From Streptomyces sp. NBC_00670 (GTDB lineage: Bacteria; Actinomycetota; Actinomycetes; Streptomycetales; Streptomycetaceae), in NCBI RefSeq assembly GCF_036226765.1, contig NZ_CP109017.1:7379001-7443000 (forward strand): a stretch of 64,000 nucleotides of DNA. Reading direction: 5' to 3'. Below the pieces are notes generated by a model. The model worked only from the letters and a program-made list of their open reading frames with translations. It was not told where the DNA came from and made no database searches. The translations under genes and the position numbers were made by a program. This document shows, in pieces, positions 53,355 to 61,454 of the stretch; position 1 is the stretch's first letter; every line of letters starts with the position of its first letter.

Positions 53355-55244
53355 CTACGAGGCCGGACGTATGGTGATGCGGCTCAGCAGCACCGGGGAA
53401 CCGTTCGGCGGCATCCGGCCGCTCCGGTCGTCGGGCAGGCTCCGGCCGAAGGCCTGGACGAGGGGATGGAAGGAGTAGCGCCCGAGCCCCTTCTGCTGGA
53501 GCAGATGCATGTCCACCAGGTACTCCAGGGACCGTTCGGCCACGACCGGGCCGGTGCCCAGCGTCGTCGCGGCCGCCGCCACGTCGACGTCGGGGACCGG
53601 ACGCAGGCTCAGCAGCCGGAAGTGGGCGCGGATGCGGGGCGGGAGGGCCTCGTAGGAGGTCGCCAGCGTGGCCGTGACACTGCGGGAGCCGCTGCGCAGT
53701 TCGTCGAGGACGTTGTCCGCGGTGCGCAGCCGGTCCACGAAGTAGCCGACGGTCCAGTGCCGCCGCTTGCGGATCCGGGCGCCGGCGATCCGCAGGGCCA
53801 GCGGCAGGTGCCCGCAGAGCGCGGCCAGTTCGGCCGTGGCCGCCGGCTCCGCCTCCGCCCGGGAGTCACCGATGGAACTGCTCAGCAGTTCGACGCTCTC
53901 CCGCTCGGACAGCGGTCCCAGCGAGATGTTCTCGGCGCCGTCGAGGTCCAGGAGCTGCGAGCGGTTGGTGACGAGGACGAAGCTGTCCTGCGAGGGCGGC
54001 AGCAGCGCGTGCACCAGAGCGGGGTCGCCGATGTGGTCGAAGAGCACCAGCAGCTTCAGGGAGGAGGTCCGCGCACGCCACAGGGCACGGCGTCCGCGGG
54101 CATCCTCGGGTATCTCCGAGCCGGGCAGCCCCAGGGACCGCAGCAGCACGTCGAGGGCGGCGGACAGGCCGAGTTCCTCCTCGTCCTCGCTGTAGCCCTT
54201 GAGGTCGAGGTAGATCAGACCGTCGGGGAACCGTTCCGCCAGGAGGTGGACGACGCGCACGGCCAGTGCCGTCTTGCCGGAGCCGCCCATGCCGTCGATC
54301 ACCGCGATGCGGGGCGAGCGGTCGCCGACGCGGGCGGCGACGCGAAGGATCCGGTCGATCTCCGCCGTACGGCCCGTGAAGTCGTCCGGCACATGGGGGA
54401 AGGGACAGGGCCGTTCGGTGCCCCGCGGGTGCCCGGCCGCACCGGAGGGCACGTCCGCCGGCCGCTCCGGCGCGGCCGGGACGGACAGTTCGGGGCTGTT
54501 GCGCAGGATCGCCTGGTACAGCTCGGAGAGTTCCGGGCTCGGGTCGATGCCGAGTTCCTCGGCGAGCAGGGTGCGGGTGTGGGCGTACTCGTTGATGGCC
54601 TCCGCCTGGCGGCCCGCCCGGTACAGGGCGAGCAGCAGCCGGTGGCGCAGCGACTCGCGGTAGGGGTGGGCGGCGATGGCGTGCCGCAACTCGCCGATGA
54701 GTCCTGCGGCCCGGCCGGTGGACAGCCGCAGGTCGGCCAGGGACTCCAGGGCGCTCAGCCGGCGTTCCTCCAGCAGGGCGCAGGCCGCTTCGATGGTGGC
54801 GCTGCCCGAGTCCGGGAGGGCGGGGCCGCGCCAGAGGGCGAGGGCGGCCTCCCACTGCCGGGCGGCTTCGGCCCGGTTCCCCGCGGCCAGTGACTGACGG
54901 GCGCCGTCCTCGTGGGCGGCGAAGAGGCTGAGGTCGAGTTGTTCCTCGTTCAGGAGCATCCGGTAGCCGGACGGTTCGGTGGCGATGAGGTCACCGCCGC
55001 CGGGTACGCGCCTGCGCAGTTCGCCGACGGCCTTGCGGATCTGGTGGGAGGCCGTCGCCGGGGGGTCGCCGGCCCAGGCGGCCTGTACCAGTTGGGAGAC
55101 CGGGACGACCCGGCCCCGTTCCAGGAGCAGAACGGCCAGTACCCGCTCGTTGAGCGTGCCCCCGAGGCGGATCCGCCGTTCCTCGTCCCATGCTTCCAGG
55201 GGCCCGAGTAAGAGGAAGCGGATACCGGATTGTTGAAGTGTCAC
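53355..55244 (-). CDS. AfsR/SARP-family pathway regulator (BTAD + NB-ARC)
   Basis: The 629-residue activator has an N-terminal OmpR-like winged helix (~10-95; 'NERVLAVLLLERGRVVPVSQ'), a bacterial transcriptional activation domain (~100-245; 'YRESLRHRLLLALYRAGRQA') and an NB-ARC ATPase ('GMGGSGKTALAVRVVHLLAE', 'LVLFDHIGDPALVHALLPPS'). It lacks the TPR region of full-length AfsR. Such regulators switch on secondary-metabolite clusters by binding direct heptamer repeats; matching repeats precede both the FMN-reductase gene and the GCHII-fusion gene. Confidence 0.92.
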   Translation of the reverse strand: MTLQQSGIRFLLLGPLEAWDEERRIRLGGTLNERVLAVLLLERGRVVPVSQLVQAAWAGDPPATASHQIRKAVGELRRRVPGGGDLIATEPSGYRMLLNEEQLDLSLFAAHEDGARQSLAAGNRAEAARQWEAALALWRGPALPDSGSATIEAACALLEERRLSALESLADLRLSTGRAAGLIGELRHAIAAHPYRESLRHRLLLALYRAGRQAEAINEYAHTRTLLAEELGIDPSPELSELYQAILRNSPELSVPAAPERPADVPSGAAGHPRGTERPCPFPHVPDDFTGRTAEIDRILRVAARVGDRSPRIAVIDGMGGSGKTALAVRVVHLLAERFPDGLIYLDLKGYSEDEEELGLSAALDVLLRSLGLPGSEIPEDARGRRALWRARTSSLKLLVLFDHIGDPALVHALLPPSQDSFVLVTNRSQLLDLDGAENISLGPLSERESVELLSSSIGDSRAEAEPAATAELAALCGHLPLALRIAGARIRKRRHWTVGYFVDRLRTADNVLDELRSGSRSVTATLATSYEALPPRIRAHFRLLSLRPVPDVDVAAAATTLGTGPVVAERSLEYLVDMHLLQQKGLGRYSFHPLVQAFGRSLPDDRSGRMPPNGSPVLLSRITIRPAS

Positions 55245-55420
55245 GTAACGACCTTATCTTTCGTCCGGATCCCCGTTGGTGCGGACGGGAGGCGCCGCGT
55301 GCGTGCCGGGCAGCGGCGCCGGGCGTCTTCGCTGTGGGGGAGGTGCGGGGCGGCGCGGGAGGCGGGCGTCCGTGGCGGCGGGGTCGGCCGCCGCACGGAG
55401 TGGGGGTGCGCCCACGGGGG

Positions 55421-56716
55421 CTATGCCGTGTCCGCCGGGCCGGGGACCGTGGTGGCGTGCCGCGCGGCGGGAGGGGGTGGAAGGGTGTCCCAGCCGGTAC
55501 GGATACGCAGCAGCAGCCAGCACAGCGGGAGCATAGCAATCGCCCCGAGCACGAGGAATACGCCCCTGACCGGGAGTACACCGCTGCTCACGCTGATCAC
55601 CAGTGGTCCCAGCGCCTCCGCGCCGCCGCACACCAGTCGCCACAGTCCCCACAGCCGTCCGATGTACTCGGCGGGCATCATGCGGTACAGCAGGACCTCG
55701 GCCGCGACGTTGAGGACGCTGTAGGAACCGAAGAGCCCGGTCATCGCCAGCGTCACCAGCACCGGCGACCCGGAGGTCATCAGGGCCAGGCTGCCCGCCG
55801 TGGTCAGCAGTGCGCCCAGCGCGACATGGCCGATGCGCAGCCGGGATCCCTCACCGGCGATCCGGGTGGCCCACAGCGCGCCCGCGGTGGCGCAGAGGTT
55901 GACCACCGTGAGGACGAACTCCACCCGGCCGCCCGACAGCCGCAGTTCGTCCCGCAGGTAGAAGACCGACAGCGCCTGGCTCCCGGTGCCGCCGAGCACC
56001 TCCACGAACGCCACCAGCACCATCGTGGTGAACACCACCCGGCTGCCGCGCAGCACGCGCCAGCCGGCCAGGACCGACCGGGCGAACCCGTCGTGCGCCC
56101 GGCCGCCGTCCGTCTTCCGCGGCGGCCGCACCCCTGCGAGCCACACCGCGGCGGGCACCAGGAAGGTGCCCAGGTTCAGCCAGAGCAGGCCCACATAGCC
56201 GAGCGGCCCCAGCAGGGCGCCGGCCAGCAGTGGTCCGAGCACCGTGGTGACGCGGAACGACGCCGACTGCACGCCCCGCGCCTGTCCCGGCTGGTCCGGG
56301 AAGAGCGCGGGGAGACTGGCGAACCAGCCACTGCGGTAGGTCGCGCCGCCGAACTGCACGCTCAGCTCGCACACCACCAGCAGCCAGGCACCGGGACGGA
56401 CGTCGCCGCCGAGCACCACGATCAGCACCAGTACGGCGAGGAACTGGACGGCAAGACCCGACAGCACCAGTCCGCGCGTCCCGTACCGGTCGGCGAGGTG
56501 CCCGAGGAGCGGCCCGCTGAGCAGCAGGGCGACGGGGGTCACCGCGCTGAGCAGCGCCATGACGTGCAGGGAACCGGTCAGGTCGTACGACAGGAGGGGC
56601 AGGGTGACGGCGTAGATGCCGTCACCCAGGTTGTTCGCGAACACCCCCGCGCTGAAGGAGACGAACCGCGGTCGTCGCCACAGCGAGGACGGTCCCGCGT
56701 CTTCCTCGAGCGTCAC
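55421..56716 (-). CDS. MFS transporter, probable exporter
   Basis: The 431-residue membrane protein has about 12 helices. The loop 2-3 motif 'GHLADRYGTRGLVL' is characteristic of major-facilitator drug exporters (MFS_3 type). Others are 'FGGATYRSGWFASLPALFPD' and 'NVAAEVLLYRMMPAEYIGRL'. GTG 56716 overlaps the stop of the large beta-propeller gene (GTGA). In this cluster it is the obvious candidate to export the product or give self-resistance. Confidence 0.9.
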   Translation of the reverse strand: MTLEEDAGPSSLWRRPRFVSFSAGVFANNLGDGIYAVTLPLLSYDLTGSLHVMALLSAVTPVALLLSGPLLGHLADRYGTRGLVLSGLAVQFLAVLVLIVVLGGDVRPGAWLLVVCELSVQFGGATYRSGWFASLPALFPDQPGQARGVQSASFRVTTVLGPLLAGALLGPLGYVGLLWLNLGTFLVPAAVWLAGVRPPRKTDGGRAHDGFARSVLAGWRVLRGSRVVFTTMVLVAFVEVLGGTGSQALSVFYLRDELRLSGGRVEFVLTVVNLCATAGALWATRIAGEGSRLRIGHVALGALLTTAGSLALMTSGSPVLVTLAMTGLFGSYSVLNVAAEVLLYRMMPAEYIGRLWGLWRLVCGGAEALGPLVISVSSGVLPVRGVFLVLGAIAMLPLCWLLLRIRTGWDTLPPPPAARHATTVPGPADTA

Positions 56717-58611
56717 GCACGCTCCAGGCGGCTGGGGTCCACGGGCCGCAGGTACTGGTCGCGCACCCGCTCGGGCCCCTCCTTGGTGAGGCGGTACGTC
56801 CGCAGCCAGCCGCCGCGCCCGCCGACCAGGAGGTACGGCGTGCCGTCGGCGCTGCGCACGGCGTGCGCGGCCTTGGCGAAGTCGGGCAACGGCTCCAGCA
56901 GCCCGAGCAGTTCGGGTTCGGCGGGACCCGGCGGCAGGGGATCGGAGAACACGCCCAACTGCTGTCCGTAGGTGGTGGTGTAGAGCCGGCCGTCCACCAC
57001 GACGGCGTCCTCGGCGGTGTTCTCCAGCAGCTCCGAGTAGACCCGCAGCACGGTCCCCGTCTCCGGATCGATCTCGTGCACGCCGGCGCCGCCCATGACG
57101 AAGACGCGGTCGCCGTCGAAGCGGAAGCGTTTGCAGTACGCCTCCTCGCCGATGAACGAGACCCAGCGGTCGGTGTGCGAGGCGCGGTCGATCCTGCGCA
57201 CCACCGCGTTGCGGCCGCCGAGGAGCAGGTCGCCGTCCGGGGTGTACGTCCCCGCCCAGACGGGGGCGTTGTCGACCTCGTAGGTGTCCACCGTCCGGCC
57301 CGTCGCGGCGTCCAGCTCGTAGGCGCCGATGTTGCAGGTGACCAGCGCCCGTGTGCCGTCCGGGTCGAGGGAGACGGTGGACAGCCTGCCGCCCGGCGCC
57401 GCCTGCCACACCAGCGCGCCGTCCGGCCCGGCCCGGAAGGCCACGTTCTCCCGGGTGACCCCGAGCCAGCCGCCGTCCTTCAACGGCACGACACGGCGGG
57501 TGAGGCCGAGGCGGTGGTCGTGCTGCGCGGCCACCCGTACGCCGATCTCGCCGGGGGGACCGGTGCGTTCGACGATCAGCTCGGCCACGCCCTCGTCCAC
57601 GGCGGCCAGCAGCCGGTCGGGCCGGTCCGGGTGGACCTGGAGGTCCCAGAAGGACTGGTGGCGGAAGGAGGAGCGGGCCACCCGGGTGCCGTCGGGGGTG
57701 AGCGCCGTGATGACGCCGTCCTGGGTCAGGACGAACAGACGGTCGGAGCTGTCCGAGACGGCGAAGTCGTTGATGTTGTGGGCGAACGAGGCCACCTTGC
57801 GGTCCAGCCTCAGGTCCGGACCGCTGTTGTCGAAGGCGTACAGATCGCCGTCGAACCCGCCCGTGTAGACCCACCGGTGGTCCGTGGAGAAGGTCATGAC
57901 CTCCACGTCGTCCGTCGCGAACGCCACGCTCTCGATGACCCGGCCGTCGTCCGTGAGCGTGACGATGCCGTTCGACTTGTTCCCCGTCTCGCCCGCGCCG
58001 TTGTCCTGCGTGACCCAGAAGCGCCGGTGGCGGAAGTCCCAGACGACACGGTGCAGGTTGGAGTGGTCGTCCACCTGGACCCGCACGGGGAACTCCCGCT
58101 TCTCGACGTCGCCGAGGAAGAGCTGCCCCTTCTTGTCCGTGACCGCGTGCAGAGTGGGGTGGCCGAAGTCGAACCACTCCAGGTAGTCGGAGCTCATCGA
58201 CGGCACGATCCGGTCCACCCGGAAGGTCTGCAGGTCGATGACCACCAGTTGCAGATAGCCGTTGTTGACGTAGACCTTGCCGTTCCGGATGCCGAGCCCG
58301 CGGTTGACGACGGGTGAGGGCACCTCTCCCGGCATCCGCGAGTCGTCGCACAGCCGGGTGGCGTCGATGTGGTCCAGCAGGTCCAGGGAGGGCAGCGACC
58401 AGCGGCCGATCCCGCCGTACTTGTCCTTCGTGACGACATGGTCGCCGGAGACCGCCACGGCGTAGACCGGCTGACCGTCCGGCACCACCGGGGAGGAGCG
58501 CAGGAGGTTCAGGTCCTCGTCGAGCAGATGGATCCGGCCCGCGACGTCCGTGGCGAGGAGTGTGCCGTCTCCGATGTGCAGTATTCTGACCGTCCGGCTG
58601 GGCATGTCCAT
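56713..58611 (-). CDS. Large beta-propeller (WD40/PQQ-like) protein
   Basis: The 632-residue protein is built of repeated four-strand blades ('DGTLLATDVAGRIHLLDEDL', 'HRWVYTGGFDGDLYAFDNSG', 'DRLFVLTQDGVITALTPDGT', 'GTYTPDGDLLLGGRNAVVRR'), probably two propellers. There is no signal peptide, so it is cytoplasmic. It is the second propeller of the block and not a close copy of the 567-aa protein. A second ATG two codons in (58605) is possible. It lies behind the 13-codon ORF and its hairpin, and is coupled to the exporter gene. Confidence 0.85.
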   Translation of the reverse strand: MDMPSRTVRILHIGDGTLLATDVAGRIHLLDEDLNLLRSSPVVPDGQPVYAVAVSGDHVVTKDKYGGIGRWSLPSLDLLDHIDATRLCDDSRMPGEVPSPVVNRGLGIRNGKVYVNNGYLQLVVIDLQTFRVDRIVPSMSSDYLEWFDFGHPTLHAVTDKKGQLFLGDVEKREFPVRVQVDDHSNLHRVVWDFRHRRFWVTQDNGAGETGNKSNGIVTLTDDGRVIESVAFATDDVEVMTFSTDHRWVYTGGFDGDLYAFDNSGPDLRLDRKVASFAHNINDFAVSDSSDRLFVLTQDGVITALTPDGTRVARSSFRHQSFWDLQVHPDRPDRLLAAVDEGVAELIVERTGPPGEIGVRVAAQHDHRLGLTRRVVPLKDGGWLGVTRENVAFRAGPDGALVWQAAPGGRLSTVSLDPDGTRALVTCNIGAYELDAATGRTVDTYEVDNAPVWAGTYTPDGDLLLGGRNAVVRRIDRASHTDRWVSFIGEEAYCKRFRFDGDRVFVMGGAGVHEIDPETGTVLRVYSELLENTAEDAVVVDGRLYTTTYGQQLGVFSDPLPPGPAEPELLGLLEPLPDFAKAAHAVRSADGTPYLLVGGRGGWLRTYRLTKEGPERVRDQYLRPVDPSRLERA

Positions 58612-58690
58612 GGTGTAAGTCCTCCAGGCCTGCGTGCGGTGGGGCGAAGTGGTGGGGGGTGCCCGGGAGTTCCGGCCGGCGGTCGGGACA

Positions 58691-58730
58691 GTGCTCGGGG
58701 ATGTTCTTCCGGCTGAACACCCCCGAGCAC
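58691..58730 (-). terminator. Hairpin directly after the 13-codon ORF
   Basis: GTGCTCGGGG (58691-58700) and CCCCGAGCAC (58721-58730) form a perfect 10-bp stem; inside, TGTTC/GAACA adds five more pairs with an 8-nt loop. On the minus strand it begins 8 bases after the small ORF stop and lies 80 bp before the beta-propeller gene. It could be an attenuator, a partial terminator or an RNA-stabilising element. Confidence 0.75.
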
Positions 58731-58738
58731 CCGTTTTC

Positions 58739-58780
58739 CTAGCGCACGGCCTTGGCGTAACGGCGCACGGGCTTGGTCAT
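58739..58780 (-). CDS. 13-residue peptide ORF, possible precursor or leader peptide
   Basis: The minus strand reads MTKPVRRYAKAVR and then TAG. The ribosome site GGAGGGAGGTGACC, spaced five bases from the ATG, is among the best in the window. The peptide is strongly basic (five Arg/Lys in the last ten residues, one Tyr). It sits between the FMN-reductase gene and the large beta-propeller gene, with a strong hairpin behind it. It may be a tiny precursor of a modified peptide, or a leader peptide that regulates the genes behind the hairpin. It is too short for ordinary gene finders. Family not recognised. Confidence 0.6.
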   Translation of the reverse strand: MTKPVRRYAKAVR

Positions 58781-58870
58781 GTCGGTCACCTCCCTCCTCG
58801 CATCGCTTCTTCCGGCTCACCGGGCGGATCACTCCGGCATCCGGTGAGTGGTACGGGCGGCCGGCCGGGC

Positions 58871-59488
58871 TCAGCGCGCCGGGGTGGCGGGGCCTCGGGT
58901 CCGGCTCTCGGGGGACACACCGGCCGGTTCCGCCGGCGCGGGGCGGGCGGCGGACAGCAGCGCGTCGGCGATCGACCGCAGCGGGGGCAGCAGCGCGGGG
59001 TCCGCCAACTCGCCGCCACGGCATGGCAGTTCGTCGGCGCGGGCGACCGCGAGCGCCGGGTGTGCGAGCACGGTGGCACCGGCGCAGTCGAGCACCTCCC
59101 GCAGTACCTCCTGCGCCTCCGCCGCGCCGTGGAACCCGGGGGAGGCACTGATGACGGCCACCGGCTTGCCGACGAGCACGCTGTCGGTCTGCGGTCGGGA
59201 CAGCCAGTCCAGGGCGTTCTTCAGCACCCCCGGGGGAGCGCCGTTGTACGACGGCGTACTGATCAGCAGACCGTCCGCCGCGGCGACCAGCCGGCGCGCC
59301 GCCGCGACCGGCGACGGACCGCCGTCGACGTCGAGGTCGTGATCGAAGTGGGGGAGGGACCGCGGGTCGAGCGCGGACGTGCGGACCGTCGCGCCGCGCT
59401 CCTTTAGGACGCGCCGCGCCGTGGCCAGCAACGCGCTGTTCAGAGAGTGACGCCTGAGGCTGCCGGAGACGAGAACGATGCGGGTCAT
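58871..59488 (-). CDS. NADPH-dependent FMN reductase-family flavoprotein
   Basis: The 205-residue flavodoxin-fold protein has 'VLVSGSLRRHSLNSALLATA' as phosphate loop and 'STPSYNGAPPGVLKNALDWL' around the flavin. It is a paralogue of the N-terminal half of the GCHII fusion (both begin MTRIVL.SGS.R..SLN). The C-terminus is Pro/Arg-rich and probably disordered. It is the first gene of the minus-strand block, behind a SARP-type repeat array, and could reduce a flavin or pathway intermediate directly. Confidence 0.9.
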   Translation of the reverse strand: MTRIVLVSGSLRRHSLNSALLATARRVLKERGATVRTSALDPRSLPHFDHDLDVDGGPSPVAAARRLVAAADGLLISTPSYNGAPPGVLKNALDWLSRPQTDSVLVGKPVAVISASPGFHGAAEAQEVLREVLDCAGATVLAHPALAVARADELPCRGGELADPALLPPLRSIADALLSAARPAPAEPAGVSPESRTRGPATPAR

Positions 59489-59546
59489 ACCGGCTCCTCC
59501 CCTCGTGTCGGCTGGTGCGAGAGTCGACCGTCACGCCGGGAGTGGG

Positions 59547-59575
59547 GGTTCCGAGGCACCGCCTCGGCGGGAACC
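59547..59575. promoter_or_regulatory. Nested inverted repeat upstream of the FMN-reductase gene
   Basis: CCGAGGC-ACC-GCCTCGG (59551-59567) is a perfect 7-bp inverted repeat flanked by GGTT on the left and GAACC on the right. It is 60 bp before the FMN-reductase start, between that gene and the SARP-type repeats. It may be a second regulator site or a 5'-UTR hairpin. Confidence 0.45.
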
Positions 59576-59606
59576 ATCCCCGCGCATCGTCGATAGTGGA
59601 GGCCCG

Positions 59607-59635
59607 GGTTCCCTTTTCGTTCCCGATCCGTTCCT
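59607..59635. promoter_or_regulatory. SARP-type heptamer repeats, 11-bp period, before the FMN-reductase gene
   Basis: GGTTCCC (59607), CGTTCCC (59618) and CGTTCCT (59629) are separated by exactly 4 bp each. They share the GTTCCCGATC core with the array at 53259-53298. This fits binding by the AfsR-type protein encoded within the block. Confidence 0.68.
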
Positions 59636-59690
59636 CTGCCCGCCGCGCGGGTGCCGCCGAGGCCGGCCGGTGCCCGGGCACGGCCCGGTG

Positions 59691-59755
59691 GTGCCGTCCG
59701 CCCCGGCGAACCGGTTCGGGCTCAGTTCGTGCCGTCCGCCCCGGCGAACCGGTTC
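59691..59755. repeat. 27-bp direct duplication at the end of a regulator gene
   Basis: The same 27 bases (starting GTGCCGTCCGCCCCGGCGAA) are found at 59691-59717 and 59729-59755, 38 bp apart. The second copy codes for the C-terminus of the MmyB-type regulator; the first lies just beyond its stop. Confidence 0.8.
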
Positions 59756-60576
59756 AGGCCCAGTACGCCGAGCAGTTGCAGCTTCTCGTGGCTCTCCGTG
59801 TGGGGCGGGGCGGTGAGGACGAGGAGGGTCTGCGACTGGTCCTCGGTGAACAGGGCCTGGCAGTCCAGTTCGAGGGCGCCGAGTTCGGGGTGGAGGAGCG
59901 TCTTGTGATCCTCGAAGCGCGGGGCGACCTCGTGCCGCTCCCACAGCTCGGCGAACTCCGTGCTCGTCCCGCGCAGGGCGCGCACGAGTTCGCCGGCCCG
60001 GGACCTGGGGCCGCGCAGCCCGTAGGCGGCGCGCAGGCAGGCGACCTGGGCGCGGCTCTGCCGGTCCCGGTCGGCCTCGGGGTAGAGCAGCCGCTCGGCG
60101 GGGTCGGTGAACCAGCGGTGGATCGCGCTGCGGGCCGGTCCGGTGTGGCCGGACACGTCACCGAACAGGGCGTCGGCCATCCTGTTCTGCACGAGCGTCT
60201 CCAACAGGTCGGACAGGACGAGCGCCGGGGTGTCCTCCAGGCGGTCCATGACCCGCAGCAGCGCGGGGGCGACATGCGTGGAGGCCGACAGGGACGCGGG
60301 GGCGTTGTGCCCGGCGATCCGGTACAGGTAGTCGCGCTCGCCGTTCGTCAGCCGCAGGGCCCTGGCGAGGGAGGCGAGCGTCTGCTCGCTGGGCTGCGGG
60401 CCGCGCCGCTGCTCCAGCCGGGTGTAGTAGTCGGTCGACATCACGGCGAGCGACGCGACCTCCTCGCGCCGCAGCCCCCGGGTCCGGCGGCGTACGCCCG
60501 CGGGAAGCGCGACGTCCGCCGGCTGGAGCGCCTCGCGGCGGCGGCGCAGGAAGTCGGCCAGTGCTTCACGGTCCAT
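59722..60576 (-). CDS. XRE-type regulator with MmyB-like ligand domain
   Basis: The 284-residue regulator has an N-terminal Xre HTH ('LRREEVASLAVMSTDYYTRL', 'EQRRGPQPSEQ') and a C-terminal MmyB-like domain ('LVQNRMADALFGDVSGHTGP', 'HKTLLHPELGALELDCQALF'). It is divergent from an SDR gene, a very common pairing in Streptomyces in which the regulator controls the SDR. A 27-bp duplication overlaps its 3' end. Confidence 0.9.
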   Translation of the reverse strand: MDREALADFLRRRREALQPADVALPAGVRRRTRGLRREEVASLAVMSTDYYTRLEQRRGPQPSEQTLASLARALRLTNGERDYLYRIAGHNAPASLSASTHVAPALLRVMDRLEDTPALVLSDLLETLVQNRMADALFGDVSGHTGPARSAIHRWFTDPAERLLYPEADRDRQSRAQVACLRAAYGLRGPRSRAGELVRALRGTSTEFAELWERHEVAPRFEDHKTLLHPELGALELDCQALFTEDQSQTLLVLTAPPHTESHEKLQLLGVLGLNRFAGADGTN

Positions 60577-60678
60577 GTCCACGATTGTCACCGCCCGCCG
60601 TGCCGCCGGCCAGGGATCGGCGGTCCCCCGACAAACGGTCTCTGCACCGGCGCGGCCCGACGCGTGAGAGTCGAAGGC

Positions 60679-61443
60679 ATGAACATCACCGGAAACACCG
60701 TCTTCATCCCCGGCGCCACCAGCGGCATCGGGCTCGCCCTCGCCCTCCGGCTGCGGACCAGGGGCAACACCGTCATCGTCGGCGGCCGGCGCACCGACCT
60801 GCTGGAGAGGATCGCGGCGGAGCACCCCGGCATCGACACCGTGCGGATCGACACCACCGACCCCGAGAGCATCACCGCCGCCGCCGGGCAGGTGCTCGCG
60901 CGCCACCCCGGCCTCAACGTCCTCGTCACCATGGCCGGCATCATGCGCGTCGAGGACTGGCGCGCCCCCGAGACGTTCCTCGCCACCGCGGAGGCCACGG
61001 TGACGACGAACGTGCTCGGCCCGATCCGGCTGATCGCCGCCTTCGTCGAGCATCTGCGGACCCGGCCGGACGCCACGATCATGACCGTCTCCTCCGGCCT
61101 CGCGTTCGCCCCGCTCCGCATCACACCGAGCTACAACGCGTCCAAGGCCGCGATCCACATGCTCAGCGAGTCCCTGCGGCTGCAGCTCGACGGCACCACC
61201 GTGAAGGTCGTCGAACTCGTACCGCCGTCCGTCCGCACCGCACTCCTGCCCGGCCAGGAGGACAACGCCCTCGCCATGCCGCTCGACGCGTACGTCACCG
61301 AGACCGTCACCCTGCTGGAGACGCAGCCGGACGCCGAGGAGATCCTGGTGGAACAGGTGAAGTTCCTCCGCCACGGCGAGTCCCGCGGCGACTACGACCA
61401 GGTCGTCCGGGCACTCAACGCCGCCGACCCGCACGGGAAGTAG
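60679..61443 (+). CDS. DltE-like short-chain dehydrogenase/reductase
   Basis: The 254-residue SDR has the NAD(P) motif 'PGATSGIGLALALRLRTRGN', 'TMAGIMRVEDW' and catalytic 'SYNASKAAIHMLSESLRLQL'. The long insertion before the C-terminus ('DNALAMPLDAYVTETVTLLE') is typical of DltE-like oxidoreductases. ATG 60679 follows GAAGGC. It is probably repressed or activated by the divergent MmyB-type regulator. Substrate unknown. Confidence 0.92.
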   Translation: MNITGNTVFIPGATSGIGLALALRLRTRGNTVIVGGRRTDLLERIAAEHPGIDTVRIDTTDPESITAAAGQVLARHPGLNVLVTMAGIMRVEDWRAPETFLATAEATVTTNVLGPIRLIAAFVEHLRTRPDATIMTVSSGLAFAPLRITPSYNASKAAIHMLSESLRLQLDGTTVKVVELVPPSVRTALLPGQEDNALAMPLDAYVTETVTLLETQPDAEEILVEQVKFLRHGESRGDYDQVVRALNAADPHGK

Positions 61444-61454
61444 CCCGGGCGGAC

